A DNA stretch of 31,076 bases from DATKPC01 sp035524275 (GTDB lineage Bacteria > Pseudomonadota > Gammaproteobacteria > Burkholderiales > Burkholderiaceae_F), in the NCBI GenBank assembly GCA_035524275.1, contig DATKPC010000033.1, positions 1 through 31,076 on the forward strand, written 5' to 3'. The position numbers and the translations under genes were made by a program. Every line of letters starts with the position of its first letter. Position 1 is the stretch's first letter. Positions 1 through 8,173 of this stretch are shown piece by piece. The notes beneath the pieces are model-generated. The model did not search any database and had not been told where the DNA came from. It saw only the letters and a list, made by a program, of their open reading frames with translations.

Positions 1-101
1 TTTCGCACCAAATGGCTGACGGACACGCTGCGCGACCCATCCCTACCGCTAACTTACCGCGGTTCAGGGTCCGTACGCAGATTCGGCCGAATCAGCAGGC
101 T

Positions 102-223
102 CTCCCCCACCCCTCTCCCGCTCGCGCGGGCGAGGGGAGTCTCGGCGTCAGGCGATGGGGCACATTTCAATTCTCGACGATGTGACTCCCCTCGCCCGCG
201 TGAGCGGGAGAGGGGCCGGGGGA
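102..223. repeat. Inverted pair of palindromic repeats
   Basis: Two copies of a roughly 40-base element face each other, at 103-141 and 184-223, separated by about 42 bases. The reverse complement of the right copy matches the left copy except for one substitution and a one-base length difference near its outer end. Each copy is itself a hairpin, with arms of the type CTCTCCCGC and GCGGGCGAG around a four-base loop. The spacer carries a shorter inverted pair, CACAT and ATGTG. The element lies just downstream of surE (minus strand), so it could act as a terminator or mRNA-stabilising structure. The architecture resembles REP/BIME-type dispersed repeats. That resemblance is inference, because only one pair is visible in this window. 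Confidence 0.75.
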
Positions 224-293
224 GAGGGCCGGCGCAGGCCGGCAAGTCACGGCGCCAGTCGCTCGGCGCCCGGAAATCCGTCGGACGGACAGG

Positions 294-1082
294 CTACTCC
301 GCGAGCGCTTTCACGAGCCCCGCGACGGCTTCGTCGTGCGTCCGCTCGAATCGCAGCGGCGTCACGGCGATGCCGCCCGCCAGCACGACGGCGGTTTCGG
401 AGCCCGGTGCGTCGTCGCGCGGACCGCGCCGGAACCGCAGCCAGTAGTACGGAATGGCGCGCGGATCGACGTGCGGCTCGACGTCGACGCCGTGGATCAC
501 GCCGACGCCCTGCGTCGTGACCTGCATCGGCCCCGCAGCGGCCGCATCGCAATCCGGAAAATTGACGTTGAGGCATGCCCCTTCAGGCCACGGGGCCGCG
601 AGCAGGCGTCGAAGGATCCCCGGTGCCCGCGTTCGCGCGGTGTCCCAGGGCACCGGACGGCGGTACGAAAAGGCCTGGCTCAGCGCGATGGCGCGCAATC
701 CGAGCAGCAAGCCCGTCATCGCAGCGCCGACCGTGCCGGAAAATACCGTTTCGACCCCCAGGTTCGCGCCCCGATTGACGCCCGACAGCACGAGCTGCGG
801 CGGCGCATCGTGCATCAGGTGCCGCACCGCCGCGATGACACAGTCGCCTGGGGTTCCGGTCACGCCGAAGCGCCGCTCGCCTTTCTGCGCGATCCGCAGC
901 GGCGAGTGCATGCTGATCGAATGCGACGTGCCGCTCTGGTCGTGCTCCGGCGCGACGACCCAGACTTCCTGCGCGAGCGTCGCCGCGATTTCCTGCAGCA
1001 CCGCGAGGCCCGGCGCGTCGATGCCGTCGTCGTTGGTGATCAGGACGCGCTGCAGCAGGGGTGCTTCGGCGGACGTGGCCAT
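294..1082 (-). CDS. surE: 5'/3'-nucleotidase SurE
   Basis: SurE is a metal-dependent phosphatase that removes phosphate from nucleoside 5'- and 3'-monophosphates and is linked to stationary-phase survival. From the ATG at 1082 the protein has 262 residues, close to the usual 250-260. The N-terminal metal site NDDG is at residues 17-20. It is followed by the DQSGTSHS loop and the SGVNRGANLG motif that supplies the family's conserved Ser and Asn ligands. An upstream in-frame ATG at 1142 would add 20 residues without family similarity, so I prefer 1082. The Shine-Dalgarno signal there is weak. In many proteobacteria surE is followed by pcm, nlpD and rpoS. Here the 3' side holds only the repeat pair before the window ends, so that context cannot be tested. 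Confidence 0.95.
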   Translation of the reverse strand: MATSAEAPLLQRVLITNDDGIDAPGLAVLQEIAATLAQEVWVVAPEHDQSGTSHSISMHSPLRIAQKGERRFGVTGTPGDCVIAAVRHLMHDAPPQLVLSGVNRGANLGVETVFSGTVGAAMTGLLLGLRAIALSQAFSYRRPVPWDTARTRAPGILRRLLAAPWPEGACLNVNFPDCDAAAAGPMQVTTQGVGVIHGVDVEPHVDPRAIPYYWLRFRRGPRDDAPGSETAVVLAGGIAVTPLRFERTHDEAVAGLVKALAE

Positions 1083-1252
1083 GGGATTCCATCGGGGAGA
1101 GGGGGCGCCCGAGTTCGGGATCTTACGGCGTTGTCGTGACATCCATCGGGCTCGCCGGCTGGTCGTCCCCGCGCGACGCCGGGCGACGCGCGGGACGAGT
1201 CGCCCCTGTAGACTTCGGCCGGAGTTCCCGTGACCTTGGAGGAGCCTCGAGC

Positions 1253-1474
1253 TTGATTCGCCTGTCCGCGGCCCTGCTGGCCCTCATGCTGCTCCCGGCC
1301 TGCGTCGTCGTGAGCGCCGTCGATACCGCGGCGTCCGTCGCGGTGCACGCCGCGGGGGCAGCGGCCGACCTGACGATCGACGCCGCCTCCGTCGCCGGTC
1401 ACGCAGCGACGTCCGTCGCCGGGGCGGCGGTCGACGCCGTCAAGGGTTCGAAGGACGTGCCGGCGAAACCCTGA
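1253..1474 (+). CDS. Small Ala/Val-rich lipoprotein (TTG start)
   Basis: A 73-residue protein begins at TTG 1253, with a strong ribosome binding site GGAGGAG at 1238-1244, eight bases upstream. The N-terminus has a short basic and hydrophobic stretch ending in the lipobox LPAC, with Cys17 as the predicted acylation site. The mature part is about 56 residues of Ala, Val, Asp and Thr in an amphipathic pattern (AVDTAASVAVHAAG and similar). It could form one long helix on the membrane. Small lipoproteins of this composition are widespread in proteobacteria and have no assigned function. It is divergent from surE and lies 34 bases upstream of tusA on the same strand, so the two may be cotranscribed. 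The start choice rests on the ribosome binding site and lipobox; longer in-frame starts lack both. Confidence 0.75.
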   Translation: MIRLSAALLALMLLPACVVVSAVDTAASVAVHAAGAAADLTIDAASVAGHAATSVAGAAVDAVKGSKDVPAKP

Positions 1475-1508
1475 GCGGGCGGGGCGAGCGGCAGGATCGG
1501 AACATCGC

Positions 1509-1760
1509 ATGGACTCCAATTCGGGTGCCGAGCGGGTCGTCAAGCGCGAGATCGACACGCGCGGGCTGACGTGCCCGCTGCCCATACTTCGTGCCAAGAA
1601 GGCGCTCGCCGATCTCGCCAGCGGCGATATCCTCAAGGTCGTCTCCACCGATCCCGGCTCGATGCGGGACTTCAAGGCCTTCGCCAAGCAGACGGGAAAC
1701 GAACTCCTCGCGCAGGAGGCGGCCGCCGGCGAATTCATCCACTACCTCAAGCGCCGCTGA
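1509..1760 (+). CDS. tusA: Sulfur carrier protein TusA/SirA family
   Basis: This 83-residue protein belongs to the TusA family of small cytoplasmic sulfur carriers. These accept persulfide sulfur on a conserved cysteine and pass it on for tRNA thiolation, molybdopterin synthesis or other thiol transfers. The signature DTRGLTCPLPILRAKKAL is complete, with the CPxP cysteine at residue 22. The C-terminus HYLKRR is also typical. The length matches the family (about 75-85). No tusBCDE partners are present, which is common in betaproteobacteria where tusA stands alone. Neighbours are the small lipoprotein upstream and the membrane protein downstream, all on the plus strand. A SirA-like role cannot be told apart by sequence alone. 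Confidence 0.92.
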   Translation: MDSNSGAERVVKREIDTRGLTCPLPILRAKKALADLASGDILKVVSTDPGSMRDFKAFAKQTGNELLAQEAAAGEFIHYLKRR

Positions 1761-1839
1761 GCCTGGCGCGATGTTCCTGCAGGCCCGGTCCGTCATCGGC
1801 ACGGCGCGCGACGGGCTGCATCCCACGGAGAAAGTTCCC

Positions 1840-2262
1840 TTGAAGCGCTTCGTCGCCCTCGCGTTGCTGGTCCTCGTCCTCGCTGCCGCGGCCTACGGAT
1901 TGATCGTCGTCAAATGGTCGTACTCGACCGGCGAGCGCGCCGGCTGGGTGCAGAAATTCAGTCGCAAGGGCTGGGTCTGCAAGACCTGGGAAGGCGAGCT
2001 GGCGATGGTCGCGATGCCCGGCGCGACACCCGAGAAGTTCTACTTCACGGTGTGGGACGATGCGGTCGCCGCGCGCATCAACCAGGCGATGGGCGAGCGC
2101 GTCTCGCTGCACTACGAGCAGAAGGTTGGCCTGCCCGGATCCTGCTTCGGCGAGACGGACTACTGGGTCAACGACGTCAAGGTCGTCGGCGAACCGCAGG
2201 TCCCGGGCATGGCCCCTGCCCCTTCCCCGGCTCCGTCGTCGGCCCCGGCCCCCTCGAACTGA
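1840..2262 (+). CDS. Conserved membrane-anchored hypothetical protein
   Basis: A 140-residue protein is predicted from TTG 1840, which has GGAG at 1827-1830 upstream and begins KRFVALALLVLV, one N-terminal transmembrane segment. An in-frame ATG at 1771 would add 23 polar residues and has no ribosome binding site, so it is less likely. The remaining domain faces the periplasm. It includes GERAGWVQKFSRKGWVCKTWEGEL, a conserved-looking pair of cysteines (in WVCKTW and GSCFGE), and a C-terminal tail of Ala, Pro and Ser. Similar short proteins occur in other proteobacteria without a known role. I do not recognise an enzyme fold. It runs convergent with valS, its stop 17 bases from the valS stop. 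Confidence 0.75.
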   Translation: MKRFVALALLVLVLAAAAYGLIVVKWSYSTGERAGWVQKFSRKGWVCKTWEGELAMVAMPGATPEKFYFTVWDDAVAARINQAMGERVSLHYEQKVGLPGSCFGETDYWVNDVKVVGEPQVPGMAPAPSPAPSSAPAPSN

Positions 2263-2268
2263 CGCGAC

Positions 2269-2291
2269 GGCGCGCGGGCTACGAGCGCGCC
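2269..2291. terminator. Possible hairpin at convergent ends of 1840 gene and valS
   Basis: A seven-base stem, GGCGCGC (2269-2275) with GCGCGCC (2285-2291), encloses a nine-base loop and spans the valS stop codon. It could end transcription from either side but has no T-run, so it is a weak candidate for an intrinsic terminator. Confidence 0.35.
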
Positions 2292-5137
2292 GCCGGCAGA
2301 CGGCCCAGCTGCTCCCGCAGCTTCTCCAGCGCCGCGCTGGATTTCTCCTGGCGCTCGCGCATCTGCGCCACGATCGTCGGCGGTGCCCGCTCGACGAAGC
2401 TCGGGTCGGCGAGCTTTGTCCGCGCCTTCTCGATCTCCGTCTCGTGGCGCGCCACCTCCTTGCCGAGCCGCTCGCGCTCGGCCGCCACGTCGACCTCGAC
2501 GAGCAGCATGAGGCGGAATCGATCGACGACCGCCAGGGGCGCCGCCGTGCCCGACGAGGCGTCCGGCAGCTTCGGGACGTGCCGCACCTCCGAAAGTCGC
2601 GCCAGCGCGGCGACGTAGGGAGCGAAGGCGGCGACTTCCTCCTCGGCGCCGCCATCGACGAGCAGCGGCACCCGCAGCCCGGGCGCGAGGCCCATTTCGC
2701 TTCGCAGGTTCCGGCAGGCATCGGTCACCCGCTTCAATTGGGCGATCTGCGCGTCGGCGGCCGCATCGATCCGCGACGGATCCGCCTTCGGGTAGGGCTG
2801 GACCATCACGGACGTCGCCGCGCCCGCATCCGCCTTGCCGGCAAGCGGCGCGACCTTCTGCCACAACTCCTCGGTGATGAACGGGATCAGCGGGTGCGCC
2901 AGCCGCAGCAAGCCCTCGAGCACGCGCACGAGCGTGCGGCGGGTCGCGCGACGCCGCGCCTCGTCGCCGCTGGCGAGCGCGACCTTGGCGAGCTCGACAT
3001 ACCAGTCGCAGTATTCGTCCCACGCGAAGCGGTAGACCGCATGCGCGACGACGTCGAGGCGGTACTCCGCGAAGCCGCGCTCCACCTCGGACTCGGCACG
3101 CTGCAGCTCGCCGACGATCCAGCGCTCCGGAGCGCCCGGGTTCGAAGGCAGCGCCGGATCGAGTCCGCAGTCCTGCCCCTCGGTGTTCATCAGCACGAAT
3201 CGCGTCGCGTTCCAGAGCTTGTTGCAGAAGTTCCGATAGCCCTCGCAGCGCTTGAAGTCGAAGTTGACGTTGCGACCCAGCGTCGCATACGCCGCCATCG
3301 TGAACCGCAGCGCGTCGGCACCGTAGGCCGGCATGCCCGACGGGAAGTCGCGCTTCAGCCGCGCCGCGACCTTCGGGGCATCCTCCGGCTTGCGCAGCCC
3401 CATCGTGTTCTTCTTGACCAGCGCCTCGATGTCGATGCCGTCGAGCAGGTCGACCGGATCGATCGTGTTGCCCTCCGACTTGGACATCTTCCGTCCTTCG
3501 GCGTCGCGGACCATGCCGTGGACGTAGACGTCGCGGAACGGCACGCGACCGGTGAAGTGGGTCGTCATGACGATCATCCGGGCGACCCAGAAGAAGATGA
3601 TTTCGTAGCCGGTGACGAGAACGGACGACGGCAGGTAGAGGTCGTAGTCGACCCGGCTCGCGCCGTCGTCGAGGGGCCAGCCGAGCGTCGAGAAGGGCAC
3701 CAGCGCGGACGAATACCAGGTGTCGAGCACGTCCGGGTCCCGGCTCAGCCGGACGCCCGCCCCCGCCCGGGCCTGCGCCTCGGCCTCGCTGCGCGCGACA
3801 TACACGTTGCCGGCGTCGTCGTACCAGGCCGGGATCTGGTGGCCCCACCAGAGCTGCCGCGAAATGCACCAGTCCTGGACGTTCTCCAGCCACTGCCGAT
3901 ACACCGTGAGCCACTGGTCGGGGAAGATCCGCACGTCGCCGCGCTCGACGACGTCGAGCGCGACCTGCGCCAGCGACTTGCCCGGATGGAACGTCCCGCC
4001 GGCCGGCTGCGCCTTCGTCATCGCGACGTACCACTGGTCCGACAGCATCGGCTCGACCACTTCGCCGGTGCGGGCGCAGCGCGGCACCATCATCCGGTGC
4101 GGGCGCTCCGAGACGAGGAGCCCGGCGGCCTGCAGGTCGGCGAGCACGGCCTTGCGTGCGACGTAGCGGTCCATCCCGCGATAGCGCGCCGGCGCGTTGT
4201 CGTTGACCGTCGCCGTCTTCGTGAATATCGACACGGGCTTCAGGCCGTGGCGCTGCCCGAGGGCGAAATCGTTCGCGTCGTGCGCCGGCGTGATCTTGAC
4301 GCAGCCGGTGCCGAATTCGCGATCGACGAAGTCGTCGGCGACCACCGGGATCAGGCGGTCCGCCAGCGGCAGCCGCAGCATGCGTCCGACGAGCGCTGCG
4401 TGGCGCTCGTCGCTCGGGTTGACCGCGACGGCGACGTCGCCGAGCATCGTCTCCGGCCGGGTCGTGGCGACGACAAGGCCGGGCCCGCCGTCGGCGGCGG
4501 GATAGCGGATCTCCCACAGCTTGCCGTTTTCCTCCTCGCTCTCCACTTCGAGATCGGAGACGGCCGTCTGCAGCTTCGGATCCCAGTTGACGAGGCGCTG
4601 CCCGCGGTAGATCAGCCCCTGCTCGTACAGGCGCACGAAGGTCTCGATGACGACCTTCGAGAGCTTTGCGTCCATCGTGAAATACGTGCGGTTCCAGTCG
4701 CACGAATCGCCCAGCCGACGCATCTGGTCCAGGATCGTCGTGCCGGAATAGCGCGTCCAGGCGTGGACCTGCTCCAGGAACTCCTCGCGCCGCATGTCGC
4801 GCCGCTTCTTGCCCTGCTGCTCGAGCTGCCGCTCGACGACGATCTGCGTCGCGATGCCGGCATGGTCGGTGCCCGGAAGCCAGAGCGCGTTGTATCCGCG
4901 CATCCGGTGGTAGCGGGTCAGCGCGTCCATGATCGTGTGGTTGAACGCGTGCCCCATGTGCAGGATGCCGGTGACGTTCGGCGGCGGAAGCTGTATCGCG
5001 AACGAGGGACGCGACGGGTCGGACCCGGCGTCGAAGTAGCCGCGTTTTTCCCACGTGGAATACCAGCGTCGCTCGACGGCGCCCGGCTCGTAGCTCTTGG
5101 CGAGGGACGGGGCGGCGTTCTGTGCTTCGGCGGTCAT
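2279..5137 (-). CDS. valS: Valyl-tRNA synthetase
   Basis: This cytoplasmic class Ia aminoacyl-tRNA synthetase charges tRNA-Val and edits mischarged Thr. The 952 residues match the usual length of about 950. The HIGH-type signature PPPNVTGILHMGH has its HMGH at residues 60-63. The KMSKS loop (GRKMSKSEGN) is at 550-554. The editing domain between them contains TTRPETMLGD and the GTGCVKITPAHD motif. The C-terminus is a charged coiled coil of about 70 residues, typical of ValRS. The ATG at 5137 has GGAAG upstream, and a TAAAAT box sits at 5176-5181 on the minus strand without a clear -35. In E. coli valS follows pepA and holC. Here a plus-strand metalloprotease gene intervenes. Confidence 0.98.
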   Translation of the reverse strand: MTAEAQNAAPSLAKSYEPGAVERRWYSTWEKRGYFDAGSDPSRPSFAIQLPPPNVTGILHMGHAFNHTIMDALTRYHRMRGYNALWLPGTDHAGIATQIVVERQLEQQGKKRRDMRREEFLEQVHAWTRYSGTTILDQMRRLGDSCDWNRTYFTMDAKLSKVVIETFVRLYEQGLIYRGQRLVNWDPKLQTAVSDLEVESEEENGKLWEIRYPAADGGPGLVVATTRPETMLGDVAVAVNPSDERHAALVGRMLRLPLADRLIPVVADDFVDREFGTGCVKITPAHDANDFALGQRHGLKPVSIFTKTATVNDNAPARYRGMDRYVARKAVLADLQAAGLLVSERPHRMMVPRCARTGEVVEPMLSDQWYVAMTKAQPAGGTFHPGKSLAQVALDVVERGDVRIFPDQWLTVYRQWLENVQDWCISRQLWWGHQIPAWYDDAGNVYVARSEAEAQARAGAGVRLSRDPDVLDTWYSSALVPFSTLGWPLDDGASRVDYDLYLPSSVLVTGYEIIFFWVARMIVMTTHFTGRVPFRDVYVHGMVRDAEGRKMSKSEGNTIDPVDLLDGIDIEALVKKNTMGLRKPEDAPKVAARLKRDFPSGMPAYGADALRFTMAAYATLGRNVNFDFKRCEGYRNFCNKLWNATRFVLMNTEGQDCGLDPALPSNPGAPERWIVGELQRAESEVERGFAEYRLDVVAHAVYRFAWDEYCDWYVELAKVALASGDEARRRATRRTLVRVLEGLLRLAHPLIPFITEELWQKVAPLAGKADAGAATSVMVQPYPKADPSRIDAAADAQIAQLKRVTDACRNLRSEMGLAPGLRVPLLVDGGAEEEVAAFAPYVAALARLSEVRHVPKLPDASSGTAAPLAVVDRFRLMLLVEVDVAAERERLGKEVARHETEIEKARTKLADPSFVERAPPTIVAQMRERQEKSSAALEKLREQLGRLPAARS

Positions 5138-5244
5138 GGAGCTTCCGGTGCGATGGTTTTCATCCGACGATTTGAATTTTAGGCGAAGTGCACCTACGCT
5201 CTGGCTTCGCATCGCGGATCCAGACGGCCATAGCGACACTTCCG

Positions 5245-8118
5245 ATGAGGAAACTCGTGATTGCAGCCGGCGTGCACCGCGTCGCCGAGCGCAGGCAACG
5301 CGGTGCCGCGGCATCGTTGATCCTCGTGCTGGCGGCCCTGGCGGGTTGCGCTGCCGCGGTATCGCTGGAGCCGGGCGCGGCGGTGGCGTCCCCGGTGACG
5401 ACGACGCCTGGCGCGCAGTCTCCGGCGCAGTCTCCGGCACAAGCGCCAGCGCAGTCTCCAGCACAAGCGCCAGCACAAGCGCCGGCAGAAGCGGCGCCCC
5501 AACCCGGGGTCGACGCGGAGGCTCGCGGACCGCGGGAGGCGCCGCGCCGCGCGGCATCGCGCGAGGCGCGGGACTTCGACGACGTCGTGGCCGACGCGAA
5601 GTCGCAGGACGGCTATTTCACGATCTGGCGCCGGGACGGTCGAGTCTGGCTGGAAGTCCGCGAGGACCAGTTCGACGTGCCGTTCTTCCTGTCGATCGCC
5701 TACGACTCCGGGGTCGGCGGAAACGGCCTGTATCCGGGTGTCCTGGCGGCGAACCACGTCGTCGTGCTGCATCGCCTTGCCAACCAGGTGCAACTCGTGA
5801 GCCGCAACCTGTCGGCACGTGCGACGCCGGACACGCCGCTCGCGCTCGCGATACGCGACAGCTTCTCCGACAGCCTGGTCGCCTCGGCGCCGCTCGCCTC
5901 CGCGATCAATCCGGAACGCGATTCCTACCTGGTCGATGCCGCGGTGCTGTTCGGCGGCGACGTGGCCGACCTGCAGCCGGTGTTCGACGGCGTTTTCCAC
6001 GTTCCCTACGCCTTCGACGCCCGCAACAGCGGTTTCGAACGCGTGCACACCGACGAGCATGCGACCCGGCTCGTGCTGCGCGCCCACTATGCGGTCGCGC
6101 GGCTGCCGCCGTGGGCGGCCGGGCAGCCGGGTTCGCCGCAGCCGCCGCGCGACCTGCCCGACCCGCGCAGCCTGCTCATGGATCTTTCGTTCGTGATGTC
6201 GCCGATGCCGGCGACACCGATGCCGGCGCGCTACGCGGATCCGCGCGTCGGCTACTTCACGGTCGATTTCACCGATTTTGCTCGGCCGGGCGGAAGCACC
6301 GAAAGGACGCACCTCATCAAGCGCTGGCGCCTGGAAAAGAAGGATCCGGGCGCCGCGCTGTCGGCGCCACGCGAGCCGATCGTCGTCTGGCTCGACCGCA
6401 ACATCCCCGACAAGTGGCGTGGCGCGGTCCGCGCCGGCGTCGCCGAGTGGAACAAGGCGTTCGAGCGCGCCGGATTCCTCGGCGCACTGGATATTCGCGA
6501 CGTGGCGGCCGACGCCGATGCCTCGGCGATGGACGGTACGCGGCACATCCTGGTGCGCTGGTTCGCGGTGCACGGCGTCGCCGCGCAGGCGACGACGCGC
6601 CTGCTGACCGATCCGCGCAGCGGCGAGATCCTGCAGGCCAGCGCGCTCGTCTCTGACAACTGGACGCGGGTCGACCGGACCGCGATCACCGAGTACCTCC
6701 CGGGCCCCGACGCCGGTGATCGGCATGCCGGCGATCCGCAGCCCGCCCCGCCGCGCTCCGCCGGCGACGCCGACGACTGCCGCTACCAGGACGGCGCGGA
6801 ATCGCTCAACGGCTTCGCGCTCGACCTGCTGGAGGCGCGCGGCGTCATCGCTCCGGACGGCCCGGAAGCGGACCGGTTCATCGCGGCGGGCATCCGCGAC
6901 GCCGTGATGCACGAGATCGGCCACGCGCTCGGCCTGCGCCACAACTTCCGCGCTTCGGCGACCGTCCCGCTCGATCGCCTGAGGGACCCGGACTTCGTCC
7001 GTCGCGAGGGCATCTCCTCGTCGGTGATGGACTACAACCCGCTCAATGTGCCGCTCGAAGGGGAGCCGCCGACCGAATACCACCAGGTGACGCTCGGGGC
7101 CTACGATTACTGGGCGATCGAGTACGGCTACCGGCCGTTCGCGCCGCAGGACGAGGCCGCCGGCATCGCGCAGATCGCCGCGCGCTCGGCCGAGGACGCG
7201 CGCCTCGCCTACGGCACCGACGAGGACGCCGGGGTCGGGGCTTCCGGGATCGACCCGCTCATCAACCGCTACGACCTCGGCGACGATCCGCTCGCCTACG
7301 CGAAGCGGACGTTCGTGCTGGCGCGCGAATTGTGGCGTCGAAGCGAGCAGCGGCTGCCGTGGCCCGGCGAGTCCTACGCCATCAACCGGCGCAACCTGGT
7401 CCGCGGGCTCGACGAGATCGGCACGGTGGCGCCGCTGATCGCGAAATACATCGGCGGCATCTACACGTCGCGCGCGCTCGTCGGCTCGGGCGCCGCCGGG
7501 CCCGGCGTCCCGCCGCTGCGTCCGGTGCCCGTGGAAAAGCAGCGCGAGGCTCTCGATGTCCTTGCGGGCGACCTGTTCTCGATCGACAGCTTCCGGTTCG
7601 ATCCGGAGTTCGTGCAGCGCCTCGGGATCGACTACCTCGATCGCGCGGGCCCCGACCCGGCCGCCGGCCGCGTCGACTTCAATCTCCCGGAGGCGCTGCT
7701 GGCAATCCAGCGCGGCGTGCTCGACACGCTGATGTCGGACGCGACCGCCGCGCGTCTTGCCGCGCTCGAGCCGATGCTCGCGGACCCGACGGCCCAATTG
7801 ACGCTCGCCGAATTGCATTCGCGCCTCGCGGCCGCGATCTGGGGCGACCTGAAGGGTGCCAACCACGTCGACAGCACGCGACGCGCCCTGCAGCGCGAGC
7901 ACCTGCAGCGGATACTCGCGACGCTCGTGCGCGCGCCCTCGGCGGGCACCGCCGATACGCGGGCGGTCGAGCGCCAGGTGGCGGAGCGCCTCGCCGACCA
8001 GTTGCATCGGGCATTGGCCAATCCGCGACTGGACGACCTCACGCGGGCGCACTTCGAGGAATGCCAGGAGCGCGTTGTCGAGGCTTTGCGCGCGACGATC
8101 TCGAAGCAGGGGCCGTAG
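5245..8118 (+). CDS. Zinc-dependent metalloprotease, DUF5117/DUF4953-like lipoprotein
   Basis: This is a large predicted secreted or lipid-anchored metallopeptidase, 957 residues from ATG 5245. The N-terminus has a basic, hydrophobic segment ending in LAALAGC, a plausible lipobox. It is followed by a low-complexity linker of AQSP/AQAP repeats (5413-5484). The next region, DGYFTIWRRDGRVWLEVRE onward, resembles the DUF5117 domain. The catalytic signature HEIGHALGLRH lies at residues 556-566, with three zinc-ligand histidines and the catalytic Glu. The Met-turn SSVMDY follows at about 593-598. This pairing is the hallmark of the DUF4953 branch of metzincin-like proteases. Substrate and role are unknown. 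The start is uncertain: ATG 5245 has no good ribosome binding site and nearby GTG and TTG codons are possible. It interrupts the pepA-holC-valS order on the opposite strand. Confidence 0.85.
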   Translation: MRKLVIAAGVHRVAERRQRGAAASLILVLAALAGCAAAVSLEPGAAVASPVTTTPGAQSPAQSPAQAPAQSPAQAPAQAPAEAAPQPGVDAEARGPREAPRRAASREARDFDDVVADAKSQDGYFTIWRRDGRVWLEVREDQFDVPFFLSIAYDSGVGGNGLYPGVLAANHVVVLHRLANQVQLVSRNLSARATPDTPLALAIRDSFSDSLVASAPLASAINPERDSYLVDAAVLFGGDVADLQPVFDGVFHVPYAFDARNSGFERVHTDEHATRLVLRAHYAVARLPPWAAGQPGSPQPPRDLPDPRSLLMDLSFVMSPMPATPMPARYADPRVGYFTVDFTDFARPGGSTERTHLIKRWRLEKKDPGAALSAPREPIVVWLDRNIPDKWRGAVRAGVAEWNKAFERAGFLGALDIRDVAADADASAMDGTRHILVRWFAVHGVAAQATTRLLTDPRSGEILQASALVSDNWTRVDRTAITEYLPGPDAGDRHAGDPQPAPPRSAGDADDCRYQDGAESLNGFALDLLEARGVIAPDGPEADRFIAAGIRDAVMHEIGHALGLRHNFRASATVPLDRLRDPDFVRREGISSSVMDYNPLNVPLEGEPPTEYHQVTLGAYDYWAIEYGYRPFAPQDEAAGIAQIAARSAEDARLAYGTDEDAGVGASGIDPLINRYDLGDDPLAYAKRTFVLARELWRRSEQRLPWPGESYAINRRNLVRGLDEIGTVAPLIAKYIGGIYTSRALVGSGAAGPGVPPLRPVPVEKQREALDVLAGDLFSIDSFRFDPEFVQRLGIDYLDRAGPDPAAGRVDFNLPEALLAIQRGVLDTLMSDATAARLAALEPMLADPTAQLTLAELHSRLAAAIWGDLKGANHVDSTRRALQREHLQRILATLVRAPSAGTADTRAVERQVAERLADQLHRALANPRLDDLTRAHFEECQERVVEALRATISKQGP
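5413..5484 (+). repeat. 12-base tandem repeat encoding AQ(S/A)P
   Basis: Six in-frame 12-base units of two related types, GCGCAGTCTCCR and GCACAAGCGCCR, encode Ala-Gln-Ser-Pro or Ala-Gln-Ala-Pro. They are followed by one degenerate unit (AEA). They form the flexible linker between the lipidated N-terminus and the folded part of the metalloprotease. Repeats of this kind can change number by replication slippage without shifting the frame. Confidence 0.9.
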
Positions 8119-8173
8119 AGGGTCGCCCGGCCGATTTTCGACGACAGCGCGCCGCGGCGTCCCGGCCAAGCCG

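Noticed and set aside
1..60. Possible end of a gene entering from the left edge
   Set aside because: One plus-strand frame stays open, but it runs straight through the repeats and antisense to surE, which is a GC-rich artefact. No recognisable product could be read from it.
5413..5484. Short CRISPR-like array
   Set aside because: The units are contiguous with no spacers and lie in frame inside a coding region.
2060..8169. Very long open frames antisense to valS and to the metalloprotease
   Set aside because: They are rich in Arg, Ala and Pro with no domain, and arise because stop codons are rare opposite GC-rich genes. The sense frames contain complete catalytic motifs.
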